A stretch of 64,000 bases of DNA, from positions 1 through 64,000 of the forward strand of contig NZ_JTHN01000046.1 in assembly GCF_001399685.1 (NCBI RefSeq). The letters are read 5' to 3'. The notes below the pieces were generated by a model. The model searched no databases. It had not been told where the DNA came from and saw nothing but the letters and a program-made list of their open reading frames with translations. A program made the translations under genes and the position numbers. Positions 26,632 to 35,571 of the stretch are shown here, in pieces (the stretch's first letter is position 1; the number at the start of each line of letters is the position of its first letter). The DNA is from Paenibacillus sp. A3. GTDB lineage: Bacteria > Bacillota > Bacilli > Paenibacillales > NBRC-103111.

Positions 26632-26715
26632 GGGGGTGTAATATAATAAGCAAGACCCCCTTTTTAATATATAAACCATTTGAAGACTCGCCCCGTTGGC
26701 GGGTCTCTTTTTTTT
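26632..26715 (+). other. Intergenic stretch with two terminator-like hairpins, possible small RNA
   Basis: The 696-nt gap (26385-27080) has no convincing gene. GGGGGT...ACCCCC followed by TTTTT (26632-26665), and GACTCGCC/GGCGGGTC followed by eight T (26685-26715), could end a short transcript downstream of the cre site. -10-like TATAAT and TGTAAT lie nearby, with weak -35 boxes. Confidence 0.4.
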
Positions 26716-27080
26716 GTTTGGGAAGGGAATGTAACGAAATAGTTTTTTGGACTCCTGCCGGCTTTTGGTTGGGAGAGTGGAAGTACATGCACACAAAAGC
26801 TGAGTGTTTGAGGTTGCGCGCTGTAGTCTCTGAAAATTTCCTTATACCTACTAGAAAATTGTAAATTAGGGTAATTAAACTTGGACACAAATGAAAAAAT
26901 ATGGTAATTTATTGTTGTTTTCGAATTTTTAATTAGAAAATGGGAGGCGCTATTATTGGATTGATGCCATCAAGTGTTTGTGCAATTTGAGTTGGTTAGA
27001 ATCTAGCTCTAATCAAGGTGTTTTAAGAAGACAATTTAAAATTGCTAGCAGAAACAAAGATAACTAAAAGAGGTGAAAGT

Positions 27081-28934
27081 GTGAAACGATATTCTGTAGT
27101 TGGATTAATTTTTTTCTTGTTATTTAATATTGTTCCCTTCAGTGCTTTCGCTGCAACAGCACCGCAAGATATTTTAATGAACGCTAAGTTCAAAATAGGA
27201 AAATCTATTACTGATTCATCTTTGGGGGAAGTTGTTAATAGTTGGGGAAGCCACAAGGTGGTCCCGCCTCTTTCGTATATGTGGTATGAATTACCATCGG
27301 TTGCAAATGTGGTTTTTTATGAATCCTTTGGACCTTCGGATCCTGAGGGGTTTTTATTATTTAACGAAAATGATGAAGTGATTTATAAAGGACCCGGTTC
27401 AATATCTAAATTGACAATAAACGTTTCGGGGGTAAAAAAAGTAGCAATTTATAACAAGGAGACAAACTTTTCGAGTACGGTGAGTTTTTTCCGCTTATGG
27501 GTTACTGACGATGACTTAACTCCGCCCCCGGCTCCAAAAAATCTGCAGGTAACGCCTTTGAATGCTTCAGCTTCATTGATTTGGGAGCCTTCATCGGCTG
27601 CCGATTTAGCTGGATACAACGTGTACCAAAACGGGGTTAAGATAAATACTTCTTTAGTTGTCGATACCAGAACGACTGTAGCATCCTTGGCTAACAATAC
27701 AACCTACACTTTTAAAGTAACTGCTGTTGATAAAAGTGGGAACGAATCCTTACCTTCTAATGAGGTAAGTATCAACTTTGATACGCTTCCCCCAGCAGCA
27801 CCCATCTCGCTTACAGCGGTTACCGGTTCCCTTCCAGGTACTGTGGACCTGACTTGGAAAGCAAACAGTGAAGCGGATCTTGCAGGCTACAATCTTTACC
27901 AAGATGGTGTGAAGGTAAACTCAGCACCTTTAACGACGAATTCATATCAGGTCTCTGGCATCCAAGCAAATACGTCGTATACATTCACCGTTACGGCTGT
28001 TGATACGTCAGGAAATGAATCCGTTCATTCGGAATCAGTCGTTTATTTCAATCGGATCGCACCTGCGAAGCCAACCAACTTAGTAGCTGTGGAGGGTAAC
28101 GCAAAAGTGGATCTTTCGTGGAATGCTGTTGACAATGCGACAGGCTATAACGTGAAGCGCTCCACAAAATCGGGAGGACCATATACTACTGTAGCTGACA
28201 ACACTTACGGCAACATTTATACTGACAGTGATGTAACCAATGGAATAACTTACTTCTATGTGGTCACCACGCTTAACAAAACTGTGGAAAGCGAACCATC
28301 CAATGAAGTATCTGCGACGCCTCAGGTAACATCTACACCGACTTTAGTTGTAAGCATTGCAGAAGAAAAGGTAAAGGTAGGACAAGAATTTACATCGAAC
28401 ATCGCTCTAAAAAATGTGAAGAATATTTATGCGGAAGATTTTGCACTTAATTATAATAACAAAATATTGGAATACGTTGGGTTCGAGGAAGTGCCCGGTT
28501 ACAAAATCTACAATAAGCCAGTCGATCAAAATGGAAATCTCCGTTTTATTATCGCAAGTCAAGGTAAAGAGCATGGCATTAACGATGAAAAAACTTTTCT
28601 CAAGCTCAAATTCAAGGCAAAAGCTGCAGGAACAGGTAAAGTTGATGCTCTCAAATGCAGAATAGCTGATACTGAACGGGAATTTGACTTGGACGAATCA
28701 TTTTGTTCGGAAGACTCCGTAACTGTTGAAGGGGTTAAGGACGTCAACAGATCGGGGGAGTACACGCTGCTTGATCTTGCAATTGACGGATACTATTACG
28801 GTCAGTTGGCTTCGAATGCCGATCCATCAAAATATGATGCGAATCAAGCAGGCGACGAATTCGTAAGAGATGAAGACTTGATTTATATTGTTAATCAAAT
28901 GCTTTTAAATACGAACTATCCTCCGAATAAATAG
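27081..28934 (+). CDS. Secreted multidomain protein: three FN3, cohesin-like and dockerin-like modules
   Basis: A 617-aa secreted protein. A Sec signal peptide (1-24, ending FSAFA) is followed by an unrecognised beta-rich region of about 110 residues, then three fibronectin type III modules (about 135-405) that repeat the wording LAGYN.YQ.G and YTF.VTAVD.SGNES. A cohesin-like domain comes next (about 415-545, VGQEFTSNIALKNVKNIYAEDFAL), then a C-terminal dockerin-like pair (DVNRSGEYTLLDLA; DANQAGDEFVRDEDLIYI) with Ca2+-loop spacing. GTG start with AGAGGTG upstream. No catalytic domain, so a scaffolding or surface role is likely. More AT-rich than its neighbours. Confidence 0.8.
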   Translation: MKRYSVVGLIFFLLFNIVPFSAFAATAPQDILMNAKFKIGKSITDSSLGEVVNSWGSHKVVPPLSYMWYELPSVANVVFYESFGPSDPEGFLLFNENDEVIYKGPGSISKLTINVSGVKKVAIYNKETNFSSTVSFFRLWVTDDDLTPPPAPKNLQVTPLNASASLIWEPSSAADLAGYNVYQNGVKINTSLVVDTRTTVASLANNTTYTFKVTAVDKSGNESLPSNEVSINFDTLPPAAPISLTAVTGSLPGTVDLTWKANSEADLAGYNLYQDGVKVNSAPLTTNSYQVSGIQANTSYTFTVTAVDTSGNESVHSESVVYFNRIAPAKPTNLVAVEGNAKVDLSWNAVDNATGYNVKRSTKSGGPYTTVADNTYGNIYTDSDVTNGITYFYVVTTLNKTVESEPSNEVSATPQVTSTPTLVVSIAEEKVKVGQEFTSNIALKNVKNIYAEDFALNYNNKILEYVGFEEVPGYKIYNKPVDQNGNLRFIIASQGKEHGINDEKTFLKLKFKAKAAGTGKVDALKCRIADTEREFDLDESFCSEDSVTVEGVKDVNRSGEYTLLDLAIDGYYYGQLASNADPSKYDANQAGDEFVRDEDLIYIVNQMLLNTNYPPNK

Positions 28935-28950
28935 GCAAAAAATAAAGCGT

Positions 28951-28982
28951 CTCCGCCAATGCCTTATTGGCGGGGCTTTTTT
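28951..28982 (+). terminator. Intrinsic terminator
   Basis: CCGCCAAT/ATTGGCGG stem with GCCTT loop, then GGC and TTTTTT. Confidence 0.8.
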
Positions 28983-29058
28983 GTCTTAATATCGTAATAA
29001 GCCTTGCTACGGTTTTCATACCCTGTGTCACTAGATAGACGCAGCACTAGCAAAACAA

Positions 29059-29087
29059 CAAGGCCGATCCGCTAAGGACCGGCCTTG
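29059..29087 (-). terminator. Terminator of cstA-ybdD
   Basis: CAAGGCCG-TCC/GGA-CGGCCTTG stem (one mismatch) with a 5-nt loop; on the minus strand it is followed by TTGTTTTG. Confidence 0.65.
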
Positions 29088-29095
29088 ACTTATTC

Positions 29096-29299
29096 TCAGC
29101 AGCAGCGCGAAACTTTGCCGCCTTTGGCGTTGTATCGGGCTTCCTGCGCCTCGCGGAAAAACTCCTCCCGCGTCTGGATCGGCTCGCCCGGATGGCATTC
29201 CTTCCGGTGCTCGACATACCGCTCATAGTTCGGCACCCCCACGAGCAAGTCGAGGAACTGTCTGCGGTACTTAAGCACATCCTTGACCGCCTCAAACAT
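29096..29299 (-). CDS. YbdD/YjiX-family small protein
   Basis: A 67-aa soluble protein. The family core VPNYERYVEHRKECHPGEP and EEFFREAQEARY is plain. Genes of this family follow cstA-type transporters in many bacteria and the protein probably assists them. Its start overlaps the cstA stop by 8 nt, and the ribosome site GGGAGGTG is inside cstA, so translation is coupled. It ends in an uncommon SRCC. Confidence 0.85.
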   Translation of the reverse strand: MFEAVKDVLKYRRQFLDLLVGVPNYERYVEHRKECHPGEPIQTREEFFREAQEARYNAKGGKVSRCC

Positions 29300-31379
29300 A
29301 CTTCGGCACCTCCCGGACACCGTCTGCGCCGCGCGCGACGTAAGGCGCTTCGCTCAGCCCGACGGGCAGGCCCTTCAGCACGCGGTACCACGTCCGCAGC
29401 GATACGAGGAGTATGGCAATCACGATGATCATAAACACGCCGCATAAGATGGCATCCACGTAATCGTTCGTGATGATCTGCTGCATTTGCGCGGCCGTTT
29501 TAGCCGGAGCGACCAGCTTCCCGGCGTTCATCGCGTCCTGATACTGCTGCGCGTGGGTCAGAAACCCGATTTTGGCGTCGGAGTGAAACAGCTTCTGCCA
29601 GCCGGCCGTCATCGTAATGGTGAGCAGCCAGACCGTTGGCACCAGCGTCACCCAGGCGTACGCTTTCTTGCCCATTTTCAGCAGGATGGTCGAGCCGAGA
29701 ATGAGCGCCATGCCCGCCAGCATCTGGTTGGCGATCCCGAAAAGCGCCCAGAGCGAGTTGATGCCGCCCAGCGGATCGATGACGCCTTGGTACAAGAAAT
29801 AGCCCCAGCCGGCCACACAAAGCGCCGTAGCTATGACGTTGCCGAGCGTGGATTCGGTATTGCCGAGCGGCTTGACGACGCTGCCGAGAATTTCTTGAAT
29901 CATAAACCGGCCTACCCGGGTTCCTGCATCGATCGTCGTCAGAATAAACAATGCCTCGAACAAGATGGCAAAATGATACCAGAACGCCATCAGCGCCTTG
30001 CCGCCAATGACCCCGGACAAAATATGCGCCATGCCGATCGCGAACGTCGGCGCACCGCCGGTCCGGGAAAGAATCGTCGATTCGCCGACATCCTTGGCCA
30101 AATTCGTCAGGTCGTCCGGCGTGATCGTAAAGCCCCATGACGTCAAAGTGGCCGCCGCTTTCACCGCATCGGTGCCGATGGCGGCAGCCGGGGAGTTAAT
30201 GGCGAAGTAGGCGCCAGGCGTAATGACGCAGGCGGCGATCAGCGCCATGATGGCGACGAACGATTCCATCAGCATCGCGCCGTAGCCGATCGGCCGGGCG
30301 TGCGTTTCCCGCTCCAGCATTTTCGGTGTCGTGCCGGACGAAATCAGCGCATGGAAGCCGGAGACGGCGCCGCACGCAATCGTAATGAACAGGAACGGGA
30401 ACAGGTTGCCCGCGAAGACCGGGCCTGTGCCGTCGATAAACTTGGTCGTGGCCGGCATCGCGAGATCCGGCATGACGAACAGGATGCCGAGCGCCAGCCC
30501 TACGATGGTGCCGATTTTCAGAAACGTGCTCAAGTAATCGCGCGGGGCCAGCAGCAGCCAAACCGGTAGGGCGGAAGCGATGAAGCCGTAAGCGATCAGC
30601 ATGATCGCAATCGTCTCGCCGCTGAACGTAAACATGCCGGCGAGCACCGGGCTTTCGGCCACGTACTTGCCCCCTACGAGAGAGCCCAGAAGCAGCACCA
30701 GCCCGATCAGCGAAGCTTCAGCGACCCGTCCCGGGCGAATAAACCGCATGTAGATTCCCATCACGACGGCGATAGGAATAGTGGCAGCGATGGTGAACAT
30801 CCCCCAAGGGCTCCCGATCAGCGCTTTGACGACAACAAGCGCCAGCACGGCGAGCAGAATGACCATAATGGCGAGAATGCCGACCATCGCGATCACCCCG
30901 GCGGTCGGGCCGATTTCTTCCTTGATCATCTCCCCGAGCGATTTGCCGCCCCGTCTCGTCGAAGCGAATAAAATGACGAAGTCCTGCACGGCTCCGCCGA
31001 GAATGACGCCGATCACAATCCAGAGCGTGCCGGGCAAATAGCCCATCTGCGCCGCGAGCACCGGACCGACGAGCGGCCCTGCGCCAGCGATAGCGGCGAA
31101 GTGATGCCCGAATAAGACCCATTTGTTCGTCGGCACATAATCTTTGCCGTCATTGTTGATCTCAGCCGGCGTCTTGCGGTTGTCGTCCAAGCCGAGCACT
31201 TTGCGAGCCAGAAATTTACTGTAAAAGCGGTAAGCGACGGCATAACACGAAACGGCGGCGACAATCAGCCAGACGGCGTTGACCGATTCTCCGCGGTTCA
31301 GCGCAATCGCCGCGAATCCGAAGGCGCCGAGTACCGATACGAGTCCCCACAAACTTATGGATTTCAAGCTTTTAGCCAT
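29292..31379 (-). CDS. cstA: CstA-family carbon starvation / pyruvate-peptide transporter
   Basis: A 695-aa polytopic membrane protein with about 16-18 helices. Family segments include the DGKDYVPTNKWVLFGHHFAAIAGAGPLVGP block near 60-90 and FHALISSGTTPK near 350. Members carry pyruvate or peptides during carbon limitation. GGAGGG precedes the ATG at 31379; a longer reading to 31430 runs into the cre site. Downstream of a LytS/LytR-type system on the same strand, as in pyruvate-sensing loci. Confidence 0.92.
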   Translation of the reverse strand: MAKSLKSISLWGLVSVLGAFGFAAIALNRGESVNAVWLIVAAVSCYAVAYRFYSKFLARKVLGLDDNRKTPAEINNDGKDYVPTNKWVLFGHHFAAIAGAGPLVGPVLAAQMGYLPGTLWIVIGVILGGAVQDFVILFASTRRGGKSLGEMIKEEIGPTAGVIAMVGILAIMVILLAVLALVVVKALIGSPWGMFTIAATIPIAVVMGIYMRFIRPGRVAEASLIGLVLLLGSLVGGKYVAESPVLAGMFTFSGETIAIMLIAYGFIASALPVWLLLAPRDYLSTFLKIGTIVGLALGILFVMPDLAMPATTKFIDGTGPVFAGNLFPFLFITIACGAVSGFHALISSGTTPKMLERETHARPIGYGAMLMESFVAIMALIAACVITPGAYFAINSPAAAIGTDAVKAAATLTSWGFTITPDDLTNLAKDVGESTILSRTGGAPTFAIGMAHILSGVIGGKALMAFWYHFAILFEALFILTTIDAGTRVGRFMIQEILGSVVKPLGNTESTLGNVIATALCVAGWGYFLYQGVIDPLGGINSLWALFGIANQMLAGMALILGSTILLKMGKKAYAWVTLVPTVWLLTITMTAGWQKLFHSDAKIGFLTHAQQYQDAMNAGKLVAPAKTAAQMQQIITNDYVDAILCGVFMIIVIAILLVSLRTWYRVLKGLPVGLSEAPYVARGADGVREVPKYV

Positions 31380-31411
31380 AGCGGTTCCCTCCACCTGTGA
31401 ATTTGTTCCAT

Positions 31412-31426
31412 TGGCAGCGTTTGCAA
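31412..31426 (-). promoter_or_regulatory. cre (CcpA) site upstream of cstA
   Basis: On the minus strand TTGCAAACGCTGCCA matches the full WTGNAANCGNWNNCW consensus and lies just downstream of the cstA -10 box, where CcpA would block transcription when glucose is present. Confidence 0.75.
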
Positions 31427-31429
31427 ACA

Positions 31430-31458
31430 AGTATAAACGCTCTTTTGCCCGAGGGAAA
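31430..31458 (-). promoter_or_regulatory. cstA promoter
   Basis: Minus strand TTTCCC, 17 bp, TATACT. The poor -35 suggests dependence on an activator, plausibly the adjacent LytTR response regulator. Confidence 0.5.
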
Positions 31459-31498
31459 CCGCCTGGATCGCATGATGTCCGGAACCCGGTTCAAGATG

Positions 31499-32242
31499 TC
31501 AGATTTCCAGCTTCAAACGCAGCTCCTTCACATAATTCCGGCTAACGGGAACGCGGCTCTGCGCCGCATCGTCCATCCGTACGTCGTAAGCTCCGTTGAC
31601 CCACGACTTCAATTCCGTGATCGCTTCCAGCCGGACCAAATAGCTTTTGTGGCAGCGGAAAAAACCGAACGGCGCCAGCTTCTGCTCCAGCTCCTGCAAG
31701 GTGTAGGAGACCTCGTAAGCGTCCCGGATCGTATGGATTTGAACCCGTTTGCCTTCCTTGCTGATATAAACGATATGTTTCGGCGATACGTACTTGATGC
31801 CGTCGTCCAATTCCAGCGCCAGCTTCACGCAGGTGTCTCCCGCCACGGGCTTGCGCGAATTCGGCGCAAGGCTCTTCTCCGCGGACAGCCGCAATTCCCG
31901 AAAGACCGCACCGAGATCGTCCTCGTCGTACGGCTTCAATATGTAATGAAACGCACGCAGCTTGAAGGCGTCGATCGCATAATGATCGTAAGCGGTGGAA
32001 AAGACGATTTTGACCCCCGGGTCGAGCTCGCCGACGATTTGCGCCACCTGCAGTCCGCTGAGGTCCGGCATTTCCATATCGAGAAACAGCACGTCCGGCG
32101 TCCGATCCTTCACCTTGCGGATCGCGTCCATTCCGCCGACCGCCTGCGTCACCTGCGACACGTCGGCGATCTGCTCCAGCAAATAGGCCAGCTCCTCCCG
32201 GGAAGGCGCTTCATCGTCGGCAATCACCACATTCCAACCCAT
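31499..32242 (-). CDS. LytTR-type response regulator
   Basis: A 247-aa regulator with a receiver domain (acidic pair ADDE at 8-11, phospho-acceptor Asp55 in LFLDMEMPD, Lys in LKPYDEDD) and a C-terminal LytTR DNA-binding domain (FFRCHKSYLV). ATG 32242 has GAGGTG 6 nt upstream. It starts 5 nt after the sensor stop. The neighbour cstA is the likely target. Confidence 0.92.
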   Translation of the reverse strand: MGWNVVIADDEAPSREELAYLLEQIADVSQVTQAVGGMDAIRKVKDRTPDVLFLDMEMPDLSGLQVAQIVGELDPGVKIVFSTAYDHYAIDAFKLRAFHYILKPYDEDDLGAVFRELRLSAEKSLAPNSRKPVAGDTCVKLALELDDGIKYVSPKHIVYISKEGKRVQIHTIRDAYEVSYTLQELEQKLAPFGFFRCHKSYLVRLEAITELKSWVNGAYDVRMDDAAQSRVPVSRNYVKELRLKLEI

Positions 32243-32247
32243 TCCTT

Positions 32248-33852
32248 TCACCTCACCCAAAAGCTAACTTTTGTGCCCTTCCCCGGTGTACTTTCGATTT
32301 CCAGCGGTTCCTCCGTACCGTAATGGTAGCTCAGCCGCTGGACGATGTTGCGCAGCGCGACGCCTGCATGCTCGTCCGCCGCCCCCGCCACACCCCGGCC
32401 CATACCGGTGCCGTTGTCCTCCACTGTGATCCGGGCGCGGTATTGTTCGCCGCACGCTTCCCGCTTCACACCGAGGCGGATCATGCCGGGCCTGCCGATG
32501 TTTTGGAGCCCGTGGACAATCGCATTTTCCACCAACGGCTGAATCGTAAACGGAGGAATACGGCAGTCAAGCGCAGCTTCGTCAATATCCGTCACAAACT
32601 CAAGCTGGTCACCGAGCCGTGCCTTGGTCAAGTTCAGGTAGGACATGACAAGCTCAAGCTCGTCGCGGACCGAGACCAGCGTTGTGCCGCTGCCATTCAT
32701 ATTTTTGCGGAGGAATTTGGACAGGTGCGTAATGAGCTGCCGCGCTTCCTCCGGTTTCGTGCGGATGAACGATTTGACCGTGTTCAATACGTTGAATAAA
32801 AAGTGCGGGTTCATCTGCGCCTGCAGCGAGCGGATTTCAGCATCGGCCAACAGCTGTCCCTGCCTCTCCGCCTCCACGAAAGCGTACTGCTGGGAAATAA
32901 GCCTCGCCAGCGTTGTCATCATCCGCCGCCGGGACGGGGTATCCTCCTGCTTCCGCTCGTAAAACAACCGGAAGCGGCCGATCAGCTTCTTATTTTGCAT
33001 TTCCATCGGCAAATCGACCCAATACGGCGTTTTGCGACCTTCTTTGACCCATTCCATATCGTTTTTGTAAAAGTAAGCGCCGACGGCCTTCGTCTCCTCA
33101 TGCAGCGTTCTCGCAACTTCCCGGACCGCCCGGTCAAAATCCAACCGCCACAGCGGCATCGTTAAATCGGCGATATGCAGCGCTTTGCGCGCGTGCTCCG
33201 TCCCGATCCGATCCTCTTCGCTTTCCATCGTATGATACACGACGAAAAATAACGATACCCCGATCCCGTTGGCAACAATTTGCGGAATCCCGATCAGCGC
33301 GACCAATCCGAGCGCTTCGTTCCATGGCTTCGCAAGCAGCAAAATCAAAGTCATCTGAACCGCTTCCGCGAGCAGGCCGACGGCAAACGCAGGCTTGGCC
33401 GAAGCCGCGTGCCGGAAACGCCGTTTGATGGCATTACGGCATAATCCCGCCAGGATGCCCTGGGCGACAGGCGCCAGCATGCAGGCGACAGCGACGAAGC
33501 CGCCGAGGCTGTACCGGTGCAGACCGGCAATGACGCCGACGATCAGCCCGCTCTTCACCCCGCCGAGCAGTCCGGCGATGACGACGCCGATCGACCGCGA
33601 GTTGGCGATAGCGGCTGTGGGGGAGACTTCGCCGATCCATGGCGCCGGCTGGTACGAATACGGGGTCACGGTTACTCCGGAATATGTGCCGAGAATTGCA
33701 TACAGGCTGAAAAAAACGACGAACCGCCACTGATGAGCCTGCTCCCCTTGGTAGCTCATGTAGCTTCGCATCCACCGGCTCCGCGAGAAGACGAACGCCA
33801 GCGCAATCAGGAAGCCGACGCGTTCCAGCATATCGACAAAAAGATGCAGCAT
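32248..33852 (-). CDS. LytS-type sensor histidine kinase
   Basis: A 534-aa membrane kinase. The N-terminal 5TM-Lyt sensor (about 1-210; NSRSIGVVIAGLLGG) is followed by a GAF-like linker, the His_kinase H-box LQAQMNPHFLFNVLNT with the phospho-acceptor His, and an HATPase domain (LVENAIVHG, VEDNGTGMG). Such kinases sense pyruvate or membrane state in relatives. First gene of the sensor-regulator pair; a TATAAT lies about 45 bp upstream on the minus strand. Confidence 0.93.
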   Translation of the reverse strand: MLHLFVDMLERVGFLIALAFVFSRSRWMRSYMSYQGEQAHQWRFVVFFSLYAILGTYSGVTVTPYSYQPAPWIGEVSPTAAIANSRSIGVVIAGLLGGVKSGLIVGVIAGLHRYSLGGFVAVACMLAPVAQGILAGLCRNAIKRRFRHAASAKPAFAVGLLAEAVQMTLILLLAKPWNEALGLVALIGIPQIVANGIGVSLFFVVYHTMESEEDRIGTEHARKALHIADLTMPLWRLDFDRAVREVARTLHEETKAVGAYFYKNDMEWVKEGRKTPYWVDLPMEMQNKKLIGRFRLFYERKQEDTPSRRRMMTTLARLISQQYAFVEAERQGQLLADAEIRSLQAQMNPHFLFNVLNTVKSFIRTKPEEARQLITHLSKFLRKNMNGSGTTLVSVRDELELVMSYLNLTKARLGDQLEFVTDIDEAALDCRIPPFTIQPLVENAIVHGLQNIGRPGMIRLGVKREACGEQYRARITVEDNGTGMGRGVAGAADEHAGVALRNIVQRLSYHYGTEEPLEIESTPGKGTKVSFWVR

Positions 33853-34025
33853 CCTTACACATCCGTTTTAGAGGAATCTCGTTATCTTGTAGTCTATTAT
33901 ATCGCATTTGCTGTGCATGGAATGCCGAGTTGATGAAAAAATGGGGTTATTTTGAAAATAATGTATGTTTCTTTTTTTGTTATAATAGAGTAGTTTCAGT
34001 TTCCGGAGTGGGGAGTAGAGGAAAT

Positions 34026-34418
34026 ATGGGAGAAGCGTATAAATTGGATTGCGCGAATTGCGGTTATCAGACGAACGTTTTTGTAGGAATCGGATTCATG
34101 TACGTGTATTTGCACTCTATCGCTTCTTTCGTGCAGGATGCGGCGCTTAAGAAGCGGATTGCCGAGTTTGAGCAGGAACCGAGCACAAGATACGAGGCTT
34201 ACGACGCCTTGTACCGGTGTACGGCATGCCGTTCGCTCCGGAATGAGCTTTATCTGGAGATGAAGTCGGATCGCGATTATTTTGTCACCGCCTTTTCCTG
34301 CAGGAAATGCGGGGAAGCGATGCATCCCGTGACCGATGATCCGAGAGCGGTTCAACTGGATTGTCCCGAGTGCACAGGCGGCAAGCTGACGGCCACCTTT
34401 TACATGGACTGGGATTAG
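34026..34418 (+). CDS. Zinc-ribbon protein of unknown function
   Basis: A 130-aa soluble protein with four CxxC pairs: CANC near 10, CTAC near 69, CRKC near 94 and CPEC near 120. They are suited to bind two zinc ions. No other domain is recognised. The start at 34026 leaves room for a GGGGAG/AGAGGAA site; an upstream ATG (33933) would add an unlikely leader. A TATAAT at about 33980 may be its -10. It diverges from lytS. Confidence 0.7.
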   Translation: MGEAYKLDCANCGYQTNVFVGIGFMYVYLHSIASFVQDAALKKRIAEFEQEPSTRYEAYDALYRCTACRSLRNELYLEMKSDRDYFVTAFSCRKCGEAMHPVTDDPRAVQLDCPECTGGKLTATFYMDWD

Positions 34419-34518
34419 GCAATGGGCTTATTCAGCGTAAAGCAAGGCCACCTTCGTTGTGAAGGCTGGCCTGTTTGCGTTCAGGGATAGCGGTTATGCT
34501 CAGGGTTCCAAACCCTGA

Positions 34519-34761
34519 AGAACGGCCTGCAATAAACCCGGAAAGCGAACGTCCATGTATTTCGGAGCTACGCTCGCTTCGTCTGTGGCCGGAGTTCTGT
34601 ACACTCGTCTTGATGGGTTTGTTTCGGTCAGCCTGTTTACCGTTCTTTGTTTTATCGTCTCCTTGCTCTTGTTTCTTCGAAGCGGGGTATTGCCAGCCCG
34701 TTCGCGAAGCGAATCTCGCGGTGCCACCGCCATGAATGCTCTTAATTTTCCTAAAGTATAA
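34519..34761 (+). pseudogene. Remnant of an MFS transporter (last two helices)
   Basis: An open stretch whose translation (MYFGATLASSVAGVLYTRLDG, then a hydrophobic SVSLFTVLCFIVSLLLFLR helix) looks like the C-terminal end of a major facilitator permease. An in-frame stop lies directly upstream (34516) and no ribosome site is seen. The rest of the gene is missing. Confidence 0.5.
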
Positions 34762-34858
34762 GAAAAATCGTGTCTTCTGCCGATAATAATCTGGAAATCA
34801 CAGGATCAAATCGTCAAATATTATGGCAATCCGAAGAGAAATGGGAGGAAGAGAGAAA

Positions 34859-35365
34859 ATGTATTCGGGATTTTGGAAACGATTGTGCGCTAATATTATT
34901 GATGGCATTATCCTTTATGTAGCCAGTGTGATTCTGGGCAGCGTGTTTAGCATGTTTGAATACCTGCTTATGATTCCATTCGCCCTTAAATTGACTCAAT
35001 TCACCGATTCCATCGTGTGGATTACCTTGGGATTCCGGGGCCTGCTCATTGTTGCTACCGGATGGCTGTACTATGCCTTCATGGAATCGTCAAAATGGAA
35101 GGCAACGTTAGGAAAGCTTGCGACAGGCAGCGTCGTGGTGGATGAAAGGAACGAAAGGATCTCTTTCGCGCGGGCGAGTGGCAGATATTGGAGCAAGCTG
35201 ATTTCCGTTTGCACTCTGTACGTCGGCTTCATCATGGCCGGATTCACCCAGAAAAAACAAGCGCTGCACGATATGATTGCAAAGACTTATGTGGTGAATA
35301 AAAATGTGCTCGAACTCCAAGCGAACGGTTATGGGAATGCGGATGTGAATGTGAAGCAAATTTGA
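34859..35365 (+). CDS. RDD-family membrane protein
   Basis: A 168-aa protein with three to four hydrophobic segments and the RDD pattern (RLCANIIDGIILY near the start; FARASGRYWSKL; QALHDMIAKTYVV near the end). Family function is poorly defined; some members act in ion or osmolyte transport. ATG 34859 chosen because GGGAGG lies about 10 nt upstream. Followed by a large hairpin terminator. Confidence 0.82.
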   Translation: MYSGFWKRLCANIIDGIILYVASVILGSVFSMFEYLLMIPFALKLTQFTDSIVWITLGFRGLLIVATGWLYYAFMESSKWKATLGKLATGSVVVDERNERISFARASGRYWSKLISVCTLYVGFIMAGFTQKKQALHDMIAKTYVVNKNVLELQANGYGNADVNVKQI

Positions 35366-35467
35366 ATGCATCCTACGCCCTGTTCTCACGGCTGCATCAG
35401 TCGATCTCCGGGTCGTTCCGGGGTAGGGTCACAGCCCGTAAGATCGGAACGGAAGGCGGGCACGCAG

Positions 35468-35530
35468 AAAACCCCGGCCGCTTCGGCGGAGGTCCTGTAA
35501 CAACGGACTTCCGCAGGCGGCCGGGGTTTT
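35468..35530. terminator. Large bidirectional terminator (RDD gene / gcvPB)
   Basis: AAAACCCCGGCCGC/GCGGCCGGGGTTTT 14-bp stem closing an inner GCGGA-GTCC/GGAC-TCCGC stem. Confidence 0.85.
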
Positions 35531-35571
35531 GTTTTTCGCGCAGTGCGAGTGTTATTTTTATAGCTAGGATT

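Noticed and set aside
26555-26890. 111-aa minus-strand ORF
   Set aside because: Runs through T-tailed hairpins and has no ribosome site; looks like chance.
29487-30140. 217-aa plus-strand ORF opposite cstA
   Set aside because: Antisense shadow of a GC-rich membrane-protein gene.
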